The notes below the pieces were generated by a model. The model did no database searches. It was not told the origin of the DNA and was given only the letters and a program-made list of their open reading frames with translations. From assembly GCF_902713425.1 (NCBI RefSeq), contig NC_081214.1, positions 23,557,208 through 23,621,207 of the forward strand: a stretch of DNA of 64,000 bases, written 5' to 3'. The translations under genes were made by a program, and so were the position numbers. Shown here one piece after another: positions 1 through 23,507 of this stretch (positions are counted from its first letter, which is position 1; each line of letters opens with the position of its first letter). Origin of the DNA: Acipenser ruthenus (taxonomy: Eukaryota > Chordata > Actinopteri > Acipenseriformes > Acipenseridae).

Positions 1-3000
1 TTGGGTTGGAGGTAAGGAGAGATTTTTTGGGGGATTATTTTTCCGGATTTTTCTCGATTGCATTGATCGAGGCGTTCCGAAACACAACTCGTCCGGGATG
101 TGAATTCCGCGGTCCGGTGTCGGTCTGAGCGCGTTTTCAGAATGCGGGCTCCTTTTTTTAAAAATGTAGTCTTTAAAAAAAAAAAAAAATAGAAATAAAG
201 TCCGGACGATAGCGATAGAAATAACAAGATGCGGTATAAAGGAAATGAATAAAAGTGAAGGGCATTTCAAATGATTACATTCATACGGGTTTTGTGTAGA
301 TAAAAAAACACATATGGGTTGACTGTTAAATAAAACGATCTGAAGCGTGAAAGTGAGAACGATATTCCGGATTCAACGAACTGAACTCACAAGTGACTGG
401 AAAGATTTGTTTTTTTGCATAATTAGGCTGTAATGACAAGTTACCATATATGAATACAAAAAAAAATAATAATAATCGATGTGTAATAAATCTTGTCTTG
501 TAACGATGGCTTTTAGCACACTGTAGTTTTTAATCACACTGAAGCAGAGTTATTCGTTTTGTTTTTTTCACTATTAGTTCTATCTAGAGTTTTTGTTTTG
601 TTTAGACGTGGGTACAGTGAGTTGCGTTTGGCTGCTGACGACTAAGCGCAGTGTATGTATTTTTTAATTTATTTTGTACTGTTTTTTAAAAAAAAAAAAA
701 CTTTGTAGCTCCCTGTAATATTGTTGTTTCGCGTGTCGGTTAGCGAGACGCTAGTTTGAAAAGTACAAAACGAAATAAGCTTTGATGTTTTAGAAGAAAA
801 AAACACGTAACATCAAAGCGGTAACCCCCGGAGCGAAGACTTCTGATGTCGTGCATTTTGTTTAAGAGAAGTCTTTGTATTGTGACTGGTCATGTGCTTC
901 TGTTTGTCTCCAGACCGTAACATGTTCTTACCCACGGGCTGTGAATTGCTGTTTGATTTCAAAGATGATGTGTTAATTATTAGTATATTATTATTATTAT
1001 CACTCATCGTGGACTCTGGCGTTTCAGTAAGTGTGCAGCAGTTTGCGTATGTGAGAAACGTGTGAACAAATACAATTATACTGCGTTTTTATAAAGCGTG
1101 TCTGTCTCACGACACAAAAACACGACTCGTTAGCTTTATTTAATGTGTTCTGTGCATTCAGTACAAATACCGGTAACTACAATTAGCCTAAGTACGAGGA
1201 GTGTTTTTACATTGGAGTGCTTTACATTTCCCAGTAAAGTCATATCCCCAGTGCGACCTTCAGAGAGCCCAACAGAAACCAGTTATTTTTTCAATATGAT
1301 CCAAAATGCTATCTTGGTTAACATATTATAAAATGTCATTGCGCGCAGTGTGTGTTTTTCTGTTTGTTTTTTAATAACTGATCCGCTTATAAAATTATAA
1401 TTCGCATATTCATAGGCCTATTGTACAATCTGTTTTTTCTTGTCACTTCACTTGTTTTTTTGCTGAAATACATTTGTTGTACGTTTTCAATAAACTCTTC
1501 AATAGTACTAATAGCAGCCCTTTCTCCGGGAAGGGTCCATGAGCCACATTCCTTGCTTGCTCGAAGTGTCTCAATTTGATACAGAAATACTGTCAGTGTG
1601 ACGCACGCCGGCTCCCGTGCGTGCTCTGAAGTTCTGAACCCCTTCGCAGTGCGCGCAGCTCCTGTCCTGCACGGCTGTCACCGGATACATCCACAGGTAG
1701 GTTATATTAATCAGCAGCTTGCTTTTCACGGGCTCTGATTGGTTCGTTTTCTGATTAAGTCCATGATCGGACCTGCAATGTTAATGCCGAGGTTACCAAA
1801 CCCCTGCAATACGTCATAAAGGACAGGTACTGTATCGGGGAGGGACCAGTGATAAATCCGGACCCCCGCTGGGATGAGAACTGGTTTTGCACACCGTGCG
1901 TGGGCGAAAAAGATTGCGTAAACGAATAATGCGTGCGCGGCGTGGACTTGAAAGCTCTGTTGTGAAAACTCGTCAGAGTATGCCCCTGCTTGTCTGTGAC
2001 GTCATCAGGGGCTCCTGTTCAAAGGCAGCTGCTTTGCTTGAACTTGCGTAAAGGTCACCTGACAGCTGAGTGGACGAGCCGGCTTTCCAGGCTGCGGTAG
2101 ACGCCAGCCCTGACCGGTTACAACTGCGCTCTGTAATATAGACGGGTCTGCTCTGGAAAACGCCTGTTAATACAAGATCTACGTGGAAACAAGTGACATA
2201 ACCTACCAGGATATTTATTAATTGATTAATTATTAATTGAGACAGTTCATTATTTAAGATGAGAACAAGCATACAAGTAAATAAACGTGAACACAATTAA
2301 AGCACAATTATTTAGTATGGCTTGTCTGTATTTTCAGCTTTCTGTTCCAGGCTCCCCCCGTGTCCGCAGTGGCTCCGGCAGGCCTGCACACCAGTAGGCT
2401 GGACCCAGGGAGTCGGGCCTTGGTGTCCACTTGGCTGGCTTTCATGAAGAGATCTGAAGCGTGCCGTACCACTGCTGACCACCAGGGGGCTCACACTGTC
2501 TTCGGAACGCCAAGAATTGCTGGCAGGAAGCTGAACCAGCTATCTGAACCTGTGTGTGTGCAGGTTGACTGTTAGGAGTTGTTCATGCACCTGTAAGAGA
2601 AGGAACAATACATTTAACAGGGGCTGCTCAGACTCCTGGCTGCGGAATCATTTACACAGTTTACTTCATTGATGGTAGTTGGGGAAACGCAGTCTCGGGT
2701 ACAGCCGGGCTGGTGTGAGTTTTTTCTAACCTGGCATCAGCGAGTTAACTGTGAAAGTGATCCTTGCAGCGATGTCACTGCACAGTCAGGGTGCTGAAGC
2801 CTGAGCTGCAGGAGTCAGCTTTTGCAACCCCAGGTGTCTATGTGTGTATATCTCTGTTTTGAATTGCAATTGCACTGTGTGGCTCTCAGCAGAGGGCAGC
2901 AGGGGGTGGTTTTTGAATTTTCAGTCACAGGGAAAGAGCAAGATGGATACGCAGCGGGTGGTGTGAGAGCGTTGACCCTGGAGAGTGGGATGAGGGATTT

Positions 3001-3054
3001 TCTATGAGGTAAGAGGGGGCGTGGTCTCACTCACTGGGGGAGGAGCCTGCAGCA

Positions 3055-3160
3055 GCTGGGCTGCGGCTCCCTGCTCTCAACTGGGGTTCAGGGCTGGGCT
3101 CCGGCTCCCTGCTCTCAACTGGGGTTCAGGGCTGGGCTCTGGCTCCCTGCTCTCAGCTGG
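3055..3160. repeat. Short tandem, about 38 bp x 2.8
   Basis: The motif gctgggct followed by ggctccctgctctca recurs at 3055, 3093 and 3131. The copies are almost identical, so the duplication is recent. Confidence 0.7.
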
Positions 3161-3976
3161 TGTAGCAGCACATCATGGTTTGCAGTGATTGGGAGATACA
3201 GACCATTCTGAGCTGCTTCACTGTGTGTGGAGGCCTCCAGTGCTTTGTGTTCATCCTCCTGTATCTGCAGGTGCAGCCCTCGTGAGGCTCCTGCTCCTCC
3301 TTCATGTGGGGCTGCATGCTGGACTGGGTGGAGATTGTCAGAAGTGCTCCAGCAGCACGGAAATACTGGAGTTTCACTTTCCATCTCCAGTATTGCGTTT
3401 CTGCTCTAGCAAGGCTGGCACTACATTACAGCACTGCCCCTTTAGAGTTAGATATAGAGATAGACAGATAGCTAGATATGTAGATAGATGGATATATACA
3501 TATAGATGGATGGATATATGGGGCTGTCGCTCTTGGTGCTGTATGCAGCAGCCCACACTGACACAGTCTTTGAATCTACCAGGTTGAAACAGTAGATTGT
3601 GTTGTAAATGCTGTAATGTAGGTTTGTTTTTACAAACAAACACACATGACAAAACAAAGCCTACCCCGTCTTGGGATCCTATTTAAACAGCACTTTTCCT
3701 GTCTGAAGCAGGACAGGCTAAGCCAGTTCTCACCTCTGAACACATCGGTTCTCCTTTTAAACAGCGCAGCGTGGGCTCTCCATCCTCCCTCCCAGACAGC
3801 GTGACCCTGGCCCTTTACAAGGGCTCTTCATTACCATGCATGCGATCCATTTCAACAATGAAACAGACAAGGAACTCTTTCATATCCTTCACCCAGATAG
3901 AGCACGTGTTCCTGGAGCCCAGGGTCCTAAAGACTCCCAATGAATGTCTGGAACATACACTACATGTGCCCTGTAA

Positions 3977-4261
3977 CTGTGGCTCTCAAAGTTTGTCTTG
4001 GTCAGACCCCCCCTTCTCCCCATTAAAATAATTAATAAGCGATAGAAACATCTAAATCTAGATTTTATTTTATTGATAAAGTAAGTATATGACTATTAAG
4101 ACACAAACTGACACTCTGCTGTTACCAGTGTCACAATGGAATGTCTATTGCAGCCATTTCTTATAGTGCAGTACGGGGTTAGCGTGTGATGTGGTCCTTT
4201 CACCCCGAAACCTCTCCGCCAGCCCCCAGGGGGTCCCAACGCCCCACTTTGAGAACCACTA
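3977..4261. mobile_element. Non-autonomous hAT-like element (MITE), degraded
   Basis: The ends form an inverted pair: gtggctctcaaagt at 3979-3992 and actttgagaaccac at 4246-4259, a 13 of 14 match when one is reverse-complemented. The end type (GTGGTTCTCAAA) is that of many hAT elements. The element is about 285 bp with no transposase frame. I could not see a clean 8-bp target duplication, so the exact edges are uncertain. Confidence 0.5.
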
Positions 4262-4460
4262 GCACAATGTACAATACAAACGTACAGGCATCTGGGGCTG
4301 CAACGGTGTACTTGTGCACATCTGTGTCTGTGTGTGTGTGTTGAGAGCACATTATTAGGGCGATTCATAATTTGCACAACGTTGTTTTAACACTGTTTTC
4401 AATTCTATTTAAAGAACATTACTGAACAACTCTCTTATGGTCAAATGCTGCCACTGTCAC

Positions 4461-4758
4461 CCAGTGTCCCTGTCTTGCAGCGTCCGTGTCACACAGCGTC
4501 CCTGTCAGAGAGTTCCTGTCACACAGCGTCCCTGTCAGAGAGTCCCTGTCACACAGCGTCCCTGTCAGAGAGTCCCTGTCACACAGCGTCCCTGTCACAG
4601 CGTTCCTGTCACACAGCGTCCCTGTCAGAGTCCCTGTCACACAGCGTCCCTGTCAGAGAGTCCCTGTCAGAGTCCCGGTCACACAGCGTCCCTGTCAGAG
4701 AGTCCCTGTCACACAGCGTCCCTGTCAGAGAGTCCCTGTCAGAGAGTCCCTGTCACAC
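4461..4758. repeat. Minisatellite, about 30-bp unit
   Basis: About ten copies of a unit built from cacacagcgtccctgtcaga plus gagtccctgt, with some shortened copies. The stop-free frames of up to 139 aa on both strands here come from the repeat and are not genes. Confidence 0.85.
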
Positions 4759-5718
4759 ACATTTTTCCTTTGCATACCGTGCAAATTACAAATCACCCTG
4801 CATATCAGATTCGACTTCTGAACAAATCGACAAAGTTTCACAAAATGTTGCAATGATGCTTTAATTTAGACCAACAGACAATTAACATTCAACAATTTAA
4901 ATTACACTAATCGTGAGAAGCCTCCGCTTCAGTTCAGGGTCAGAACGCGGCTGCGTTATACTTTACATGCCCTCGAGTTCACTGGGAGGCCTCCTTTTTC
5001 TTTTTTTTTTTTACAGCTGAAGTTTCTTTGTTTTCTGCTAGTTTCTTTTTAAAAGACCCGGCCTGCTTTATAAAACTTTATAATGTTTCATGCTGCATTG
5101 ATCAACTTGATTAAGGGGACAGTGTGGATGCAGTGTGTGTGTGTGTATATATATAGTTATATATTTTTGGTTGTTTTTTTGGAAGGAGGTATATCAGCAG
5201 CATATAAAAATGAATGAAACCTCAAGGTTTTTTGGGGGATTTACATGAAAGGGTTCAATGATTTTAATAAATAATGGGTTTTTTTTTTTTTTTTTAACCA
5301 TTTAAACCTTTTCATTTTTCCATAGTGCAGTCAAACCTCGTCCATATTTCTCTCAATTTGTCCACAGCTCAGTGTGGTTTGAACGGTCATGTTTCGAGTG
5401 TTCTTCGTTTCACTGCAGCGTCTGCACGGACGATTATCAGGAGCTCCCTCTGGATTTACTAACAGCTGAAATATTTTAATTGACATCAAAGCATGAAGTG
5501 CGCGTGTCTCTAATAAACGCTTTGGAAGTGAGTAGCTGGCTGCAGGTTCGAGAGGGACAGCAGCCTGCACGGTGTGTCGGGGGACGCTGGAAGGGTCCCG
5601 TGCCACCAAGAAACAGCAAATACAAAACAGATCCTTAAAGCATTGCTTTTAAAATATAAAACAATCTAACAGTTCACAAGAATAGAATCATTCCCAGCTC
5701 GGCGTTGGACAGGGCTCT

Positions 5719-11898
<6,180 letters not shown>

Positions 11899-12120
11899 GC
11901 CGCTTGTATGGTTATTACTACAGGCTACAGTGCTAGTCTACCGCTCGCTCGCTTCGCCTTCTCCCGACCCCGGTTTCTCTTTACTTGAGCTCGCAGCTAA
12001 TACGGTGTGGTACACGGGACGGAAGCACGTTTTGCTCGGGGTTAGGTTTGAGGGTGATGGTACACGGGACGGAAGCACGCTTTGGTCGGGACTAGGCTAA
12101 GGGGCTGAGTGAAGAACGCA
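11899..12120 (-). promoter_or_regulatory. Likely HPRT1 promoter and 5' UTR
   Basis: GC-rich and CpG-bearing sequence directly upstream of the HPRT1 start, with no TATA box, as is typical of this housekeeping gene. It contains a tandem duplication: ggtacacgggacggaagcac at 12009 and again at 12059, each with an ETS-like cggaag core. The transcription start cannot be read from sequence alone. Confidence 0.45.
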
Positions 12121-12704
12121 AACGAAGCGCCGCCCACCACGCTTTCAATTGCGTTTCCCAATGCAGCCGCAGCCCCTGCTTCGTAGTGACACAAATAATA
12201 AAACGCAGTGCAGCAGACAGGCCGCTCCAGCAGCACTGTATGATAATATGTGCACCGTGTCGACCTGGGGCGCAGACACGCAGCACGCTGGAGTATCCCC
12301 TAGCACGCGTCCTCAGGGCATCAGATGACTCTTAATGGTTAGGTATTGGGGTAGGGGTAGGGTTTAGGCTGGGGTTGCTAAGGTCAGGGTGTGTTCGTGG
12401 AGATGCCGTGCTCCGGAATTTAACTTGTGCATGCTTGTCAGATGCCCTCGAGTCCTCTGATGGCCTCAGAATACTTTCTAGGAGATTATTCCTTTACGCT
12501 TCTGCCGACGCGTCCTTTTGGAATGGCTCTACGTCAACACGGTCCTATTAATACACGCGCATTAAACAGCACGCATGGAACATCTTAGAGAATAGCAACA
12601 TGTTACGTCATGTTTTTATCGTTTGCAAGCTGAAGGGAGAATTAATCTTAGCTCACTAAAAAAAGGCCCTGTATTAATTATCTATCGTGCCGTTTTGGGG
12701 GGCT

Positions 12705-12743
<39 letters not shown>

Positions 12744-14220
12744 TTTTCTTTTTTAATTAATGCATTTTTTAAGTTTTAAGGGACAATTTTTTAGGTCAAG
12801 AGGTGGAAGGATATTTCGTTTTTTTTTTTTTTATTATTATTTATTTAGTTGACCCATTTTATAAGCGCAATAAAGCACTTCAGGGTGTGGGATATACTTG
12901 GCTTCGCCCGGGGCGTGTGGATATTACCCGAAAGCAGAGCCGGATGAACGCAGGGGCGTTATATAATTATAATATAATTTAGAATAAGTAACGTGTGACT
13001 GTGTGGATCTGAACAACACGGCTGTGTATTGAGTTGGAGCAGAGACTCTCTGATCCTGTGACTCGACCTTTTTCTCGTTTTAAGTTTGATTCAGCTTTAC
13101 AATTGGTATATGATATTTAAAAACCCAAACTGGAATAACAATGCGTCTGTTCAACTCCACCAAACCCCATAATTAACCCTACTTGCAGGATTGTATGAAT
13201 GCATTCATAGCAGCCCAGTAGCTCAGTGGTGTTGAACCCCAGCCTCCTGCAGTGAAAGGGGTTACAGACCAGTGAATTCCCCCCACTCCCCAGACCATGA
13301 GCCCGGACTGCAGCAGCACTGAACCCACATAAACACCGTGTGAGGCTGACATGAGAAGCACAAGGACACCAGAACTCTCCCATTAAAATAAATTCCACTA
13401 CCGAACAGAAAAAAACTGAATACCACTCCCACAGCCGATGCCATCAGAGGAAAATGAGCTTTATTTCAGTTTCGTTTAGTGCCTGCAGGGCCAGCACGGG
13501 TTTTCATGCGGAAAACATGAATAGCTACTTCGCTGTTCCCACGTTACCTCGTTAAAAACACGAGGAAGAGGAAGAGGGCACGCCCAGTGCGGGGTCCTGT
13601 CGGATCAAACCAGAGCGTCAGGAATCCATGCGAACCTGGCTCAATTTATACATGGAGCAGAAAAAACGTGCAACCGAATACTATCCTGCAGGTTACTTCT
13701 TTCAACCAGAAGAACAGCGCCACCTGGTGTCTAAACAAAGTAATTGTGGCTTACTTTTTTATCTTAAAGGACACCAGAAAAGTCTGTAGCACGAGCAATA
13801 TTTGCATTTGCCCCATTTTCTTCTGTTGAAGACATTTCGGTTCTTTGCTTGTATTTCCTATTTCAGTTTGGAGTATGCAGATATGTCAGACAATGCTATA
13901 TCTATCTATCTATCTATAACAGTCACAGGGAGATTAATTAATTGTGATCAGGAATTGAATTAAATATTCTACAGAACCAGGGAGAACTACAAAAATACAT
14001 ACATAAACACAAACTCTCCCAGATCGAGTAGCATAGATCAGCCCATTCTATTTCTCTTATAGGTGATTGTACTGTCACTGGGTTTTTTTTAGGAGTGACA
14101 TATCTCAAAGTTGAGATTAATGACTTTATCAAGAAACACTGAGAGGGGAGGGGGAGAAAGTTTCAGGCACAGAATAACCAAAAAATGGTAGAGACCAAAT
14201 ACTGGATTTAGAGTAGTAAC
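12121..14220. other. HPRT1-PHF6 intergenic stretch, no gene seen
   Basis: Contains a (TAA)n microsatellite at about 12708-12743, AT-rich runs and a telomere-like ggtaggggtagggtttagg stretch near 12350 that is too short to mean anything. No exon is recognised. A candidate ATTAAA poly(A) signal for PHF6 (tttaat on the plus strand, 14251-14256) lies just to the right. Confidence 0.5.
12708..12743. repeat. (TAA)n microsatellite
   Basis: About twelve taa units. Confidence 0.9.
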
Positions 14221-15118
14221 AAAACACAGAGCTCATGCTAACACAAGGCTTTTAATCCAGACCTCTTGAATATAAAGCAAGCCACAGATCTTTACAATTA
14301 CAAGGTAATAAAATATTATACATGTTTTTGAAAAAAAAAAAAAAACAAAGAAAAAAAACAAACAAAAACAAACCAAAGATCCTTGTCACTTAGAGAGAAA
14401 GAGAGAGGACATAACAAAGAGTTTTCAGTTCATGAAGTTGCTGCTCCCGTTTCCTGAAGAAAGAGTCAACCAAAAAGGGTGCATTTTTCTTCCACTTTTT
14501 TTTTTTTTCTTTAAGACTTGATAAAAGGACATCTGGGTTGATCATGAGTGAGAATCAGTCCAGCTTCCCCCCCAAACTGGATCCCAGCCAGTGCTGGATC
14601 TCCCAAAAGCATGATGCCGTTGCAGACGAGTCAGTCTTCCTCTGTGTTAATCTTCCTGCTACCTGTGCAGAGCACTTTGACTTCCTTGTGTAATGTAACC
14701 CCCTAACCCCACAGGACATAAGCAGGTGTGTGCGAGAGAGTGTGTGTAGGCAGGGGAAGCAGCGTCGGGTATGAACATATTTAAAATATGTACACTTCAT
14801 CTTTCAGCTCACCGTTCTTACTCCACCTGTGGAAACACACATTACATTTAGAAAGACAACAGATCTCCCTTCAGTCACTGCGTGGACAATTGTACCATGT
14901 TAAGTTTCCTATCTATGTATCTATTTGATAATGCATACATGTTTTTTCAAAAGACTAAATAATAAAGGGTGAACGAAGGGGATCATCTAATAAGCAGGAG
15001 CCTGTTTGACGGTTGCTGGTATGTTTGTTAAGTAGCTCTGAAGCACACTGCTCCTGTAGTGTGATAACCCTGCTGATTCCCTGCATGTCTGGCGTGCAGG
15101 GGAAACGCAGTGCCGTAC

Positions 15119-19675
<4,557 letters not shown>

Positions 19676-19865
19676 GGTTTGCTTCAGCACATACACACAC
19701 ACACACGAGATGAAGTTACACAATACAAAAGGAAATTCCTTTATCGCGCACGCATGCACTACACACAGGACAAAGGAACACTGTTTCTGCATGTTTATAT
19801 GCAACCTCAGACTGGGACCTGGGAGTCCCGGTGAGGTTCCAACGTGATTTCAGATGGCACGTGTT

Positions 19866-20111
19866 ATTACTATTATTATTTTTATTTATTTATTAGCAGA
19901 CACCCTTATCCAGGGCGACTTACAATTGTTACAGGTAATCACATTATTTTTACATACAATTGCCCATTTATACAGTTGGGTTTTTACTGGAGCAATCTAG
20001 GTAAAGTACCTTGCTCAAGGGTACAGCAGCAGTGTCCCCCACCTGGGATTGAACCCATGACCCTCCGGTCAAGAGTCCAGAGCTCTAACCTCTACTCCAC
20101 ACTGCTGCCCT
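19866..20111 (-). mobile_element. tRNA-derived SINE, family A, copy 2
   Basis: Reverse orientation. The tail end (ttagcagacacccttatcca) comes first and the head ends at ctccacactgctgccct. It is nearly full length and close to copy 1. It lies just upstream of the PHF6 start-codon exon. Confidence 0.85.
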
Positions 20112-21103
20112 GTTAACATACAGCACGAAGATGAGGCAGGACCTGGAGGTACAGCCAGGACTGAAAGGGTTAAAGAGTAAGCAGCTTTAAACTCCCCCCC
20201 CCCCATCCCATCCCATCCCATCCCATCCCATCCCATCCCATCCACTAAATTAAAGTGTGTGGCCTGTATCATGCATGCAGCCTGGGGATAACACACGGTG
20301 GCAGAGAAAGGGTTAATTTATACCAGACAACACGTGCAATGGAACTGGGCTGAGATCATCACAGAATACATCTGGGTGACCAACACAAAGTCAGTATCTA
20401 CAAGTGTGCGGTCTCCATCAAGCATCAACCAGCAAAGGTCACATGACCTCAACAGGGCAACTTTATCGGGTCAGAGGTCCATGTAAAGGTCATCAATACA
20501 TCTGCCATGCTGTGCTGCTACAGCCTTGCAAATATGAAGTCGCTATCTCAAATGGTACTTGGGATATGACTTTCATACAGGGCGGTGGTGATAGCTCTCA
20601 GAATGACTGCCAGGAAAGGGTTAATTTTTCTTGTACAATGCCCAAGATCAAAGATGACCTACAGCATCACAGAATCCAACTCTGTACCGAGTGCCGTGGC
20701 AACATCTCCAAGTTCTAGGTCTTTATCGTCCAGAAACCAAGAGAGTCACATGACCACAACATGGCAGTCTTATCAGGTCACAGGTCCGAGTGTAAGGTAC
20801 CGTTAGATTGTGCCCAAGGAGGTGAACGCTTAACCCTGGAAATATCAAGTCATCTTCCGAGGCTGTTCATGAGACTGGGCGGTAGAAGAAGCGGCAGTGA
20901 TTGAAGAATAACATCGACACTCTTCTTATGTTCGCTCTGTATGCCTCACTACTTTGGCTCGCTAAATATATGAGAATTGAAAACAACACACTATTAATTT
21001 TATAATGCGTACAAATAATACTATTGTTGACTAGCTCTCTGAAATGTATCAACGTTATCGCTGGATGAAATCAAGCACTGGCCGTGACGAAGGCGTCGCG
21101 GGT

Positions 21104-21135
<32 letters not shown>

Positions 21136-21880
21136 AGGGTTAAAATTTCACCTCATCCTGTAAAAAAAAATTAAAAGTTAAACAAACAAAAAATAGATAT
21201 GTTATTGTAACATATTCACTTCAATGACTTAACTAAATGGTTAAACGGTTAAGAAAAACTGCAATCACTGCCAAAATGTATTTACATGATTATTATTATT
21301 ATTATTAATTCTAATTATTACAATTAATATTAGTAATATTAACAATGATAAGGTTATATATCGTATAGCCGCGCTGTGATATTATTAGACTCCACGGCTC
21401 TCGCGCGCTACTCACACAGCAACCGTCGACAAAAAAAATAAAATACAAACCTGAGCGACCGACACGAAACACAAAATAACACACTCTGTGCTTACAAACT
21501 GCACAAACACAACACTGCACTCTTAAAATGCGTCTGTATACTACATTTCAAACCCGTCCTGGGACAAATATATAAACCGCGGGATGTACATTAAAAAAAT
21601 AACAACTCACCAAAAATAAAAAACACTTTTTTTTTTTTAAGGGGTGTGGGGTACCCCAAATGTATTTGGCTCCGGGGGCCACAACTAAACGCCCCTGCCT
21701 GTTCGGCTCGGGGGCCCACTGGATTTGATGCGATTAAACAGAGCAGGCCACGGAGCGGATGGAAACACTCGGGAGTCTCGGTAGCCCATCCAATAGCAGA
21801 AATTATTTTAGAAACCTTTTTTTTAAAAAGTCTCAAATTAAGGGGTGACCCGCTTGTCTCAGTAAAGCGCAGTCGAGCTA
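20112..21880. other. Probable PHF6 first intron, no exon recognised
   Basis: Contains a (CATCC)n run at about 20203-20241, an aaat-rich run near 21107 and an AT-rich plain stretch. The gaacccc-type repeats and short open frames look random. If PHF6 has a non-coding first exon near 22 kb, this is its intron. Confidence 0.4.
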
Positions 21881-21889
21881 CATCGCAAC

Positions 21890-22310
21890 AGACGGTACCA
21901 GAAACAAGAGCGGGTGGGGGGGGGGGGGCTCCATCACGTCCACTCATACCACAGACCCCAGTGGGACACACCACACGGTCAAACTAGCGAGAGAGGCTAA
22001 CGAGGGCTGCAACTCATACCTTACCCTTCCAAGCCGTGCTAGCGTTGCACTCGCGTTGCTCCGTTGGATGGTAGTTTTAAAAAAAATGTGTTTTTCCAAT
22101 TGCGATGCGAGAGCGCTGGCGGATTGCGCGGCGTCCACTGCGTTGCAGTCAGGTGACGTTGCGGCGTAGAAAACAAGGACGGGCTGCTCTAGCTGACGTA
22201 ACCACGCACAGGATGTGACAAGCCCTGCCCGTTTGCTGCGAACACCCACGTCTAGTATGAGAGAAAACAAAAGCGAACCTGTTTTTGCCGTCGCCATTGC
22301 AAATCATGTC
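21890..22310 (-). promoter_or_regulatory. Candidate PHF6 promoter and first exon region
   Basis: CpG-bearing sequence about 2.2-2.6 kb upstream of the PHF6 start codon, with runs such as gcgatgcgagagcgctggcgg. It holds a G13 tract at 21916-21928. The position fits a CpG promoter for the non-coding first exon that the acceptor upstream of the start codon requires. No start site can be fixed. Confidence 0.35.
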
Positions 22311-23400
22311 AGAAGTATGCTTTAAATGTGTTGTGAGTTTGCAAACATCACCGCTTTTTCAGTGGTTTCCACAACGTAAAAGTCTAGCTGCCCATGATAC
22401 TGTTGATTAATTTGTGCAAGCCGGTGCCTCACCCCAGCATAAGCTTGAAAGTAATATTAACGTTACTATAAGTTTTATAAATTGTAATATTTTGACACCG
22501 TGCAATTGCAAGGGATTCAATGAGTCGTTATTAAAAAGTTATTGCATCTGCAAATAATTTAATATCACAGTCAGAAAACAAAGCGCAAGCCGAGTATATT
22601 TTACAGGAAATGTCGTCTCGCTTGCCAACACCTAACATGGTGGCAAAGGCTTCACTTCACTCTGCCCAAAATGCATTTGAGGTCACGTGGTTCTCGCAGA
22701 CTCTCCCCATTCGTTTGGCTCCACCGTACTCTTCTGTGTATATATATATATATATAAGGTACAGCGGATAGTATAATATTTTAGGAGGAACATTAAAAAA
22801 AAAACTTGGCAGCAATGGAAACACGACAGCCGTGCCTCTTTTGCGCGCGTCACCACATTTGGGCGGTGCTTCACGCCCCTCGCTCCGAGTCCTTTCAATA
22901 ATTTTATACAGCATGAAAGTGCTCATTTTGATAAATGAATTATTGATAAGTAGAATGAAGTATTGGCATTGCTTTGCTGTGGATAAAGTATATACGTTGT
23001 ATTGCCCATTGTACTGTCTGATTAATACCGCTTCGATACAATACTTTGACAGTATGTTAAATATATTATGAACATCAGTAGGACCGGCAACATTATAATA
23101 AATACATGTAAATAATAACATATCTGTAGCTGGCCAAAAAAAAAAAAAAACATACTTGAAAAGATTTATTTCAGGCTCCATTTTGATTAACATTATAAGT
23201 CGATGTGTTTTTCACACTGCAAACTGATGAGAAGAACGTGCTTTGCTTTCTCTCTGCTTCCTAAGTTTTATCGTGCAGCTGCATTGCAAAGCAGGACCCG
23301 AGCTTCACGTGGAAGCAGCGGCGCCGTCTCGCTTCCTCGCACTCTGATTGGACCTCGGCGTTATCAATCCGCGCGCCGCTCGCTCGCGAGCTCCGCAAAC
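22311..23400. other. Gap between head-to-head PHF6 and MO25 genes
   Basis: About 1.1 kb separates the candidate PHF6 and MO25 promoters. It is AT-rich with a short (TA)n at about 22739-22757 and no exon recognised. Confidence 0.4.
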
Positions 23401-23415
23401 ACCGCCTAGCTACGG

Positions 23416-23446
<31 letters not shown>

Positions 23447-23507
23447 GAGAGAGAGGAAGGGGCCGGACAGAAGTGAGAGACAGTTTATATGCTGAGCGGC
23501 TGTCAAG
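23401..23507 (+). other. Candidate non-coding first exon of the MO25 gene
   Basis: CpG-rich sequence (gcgcgccgctcgctcgcgag) precedes a gaga-rich stretch that ends with a good donor, tcaag/gtaaggct at 23507/23508. A matching acceptor, ctttcatgcag/gtgtaag at 26324/26325, lies 61 bases upstream of the start codon. The pairing is inferred. Confidence 0.4.

Larger units (their letters stand above)
1..5250. other. Left flank with no recognised gene
   Basis: I find no coding exon that I can assign here. The first 130 bases are rich in CpG, which could be the edge of a promoter of a gene to the left. Positions 130-1500 are AT-rich and plain. A tandem of about 38 bp lies at 3055-3160, a hAT-like fragment at 3977-4261 and a 30-bp array at 4461-4758, each listed or mentioned separately. 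The open frames in this stretch are short and look random. The part nearest 5250-5718 is probably HPRT1 3' UTR. Confidence 0.5.

Noticed and set aside
4419-4864. Open frames rich in Ser, Pro and Val on both strands
   Set aside because: Product of the 30-bp array.
1-5700. miR-424/503/542/450 cluster that follows HPRT1 in mammals
   Set aside because: I looked for their seeds and mature sequences downstream of HPRT1 and saw none in this part. In mammals they lie tens of kb away, so they may be outside the window.
12335-12380. Interstitial telomere-like repeat
   Set aside because: Only a few degenerate gggta/ggtta motifs, without a (ttaggg)n run.
13200-13275. tRNA-SINE-like gcccagtagctcagtgg stretch
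   Set aside because: Only an A-box-like motif is present. The B box and tail are missing.
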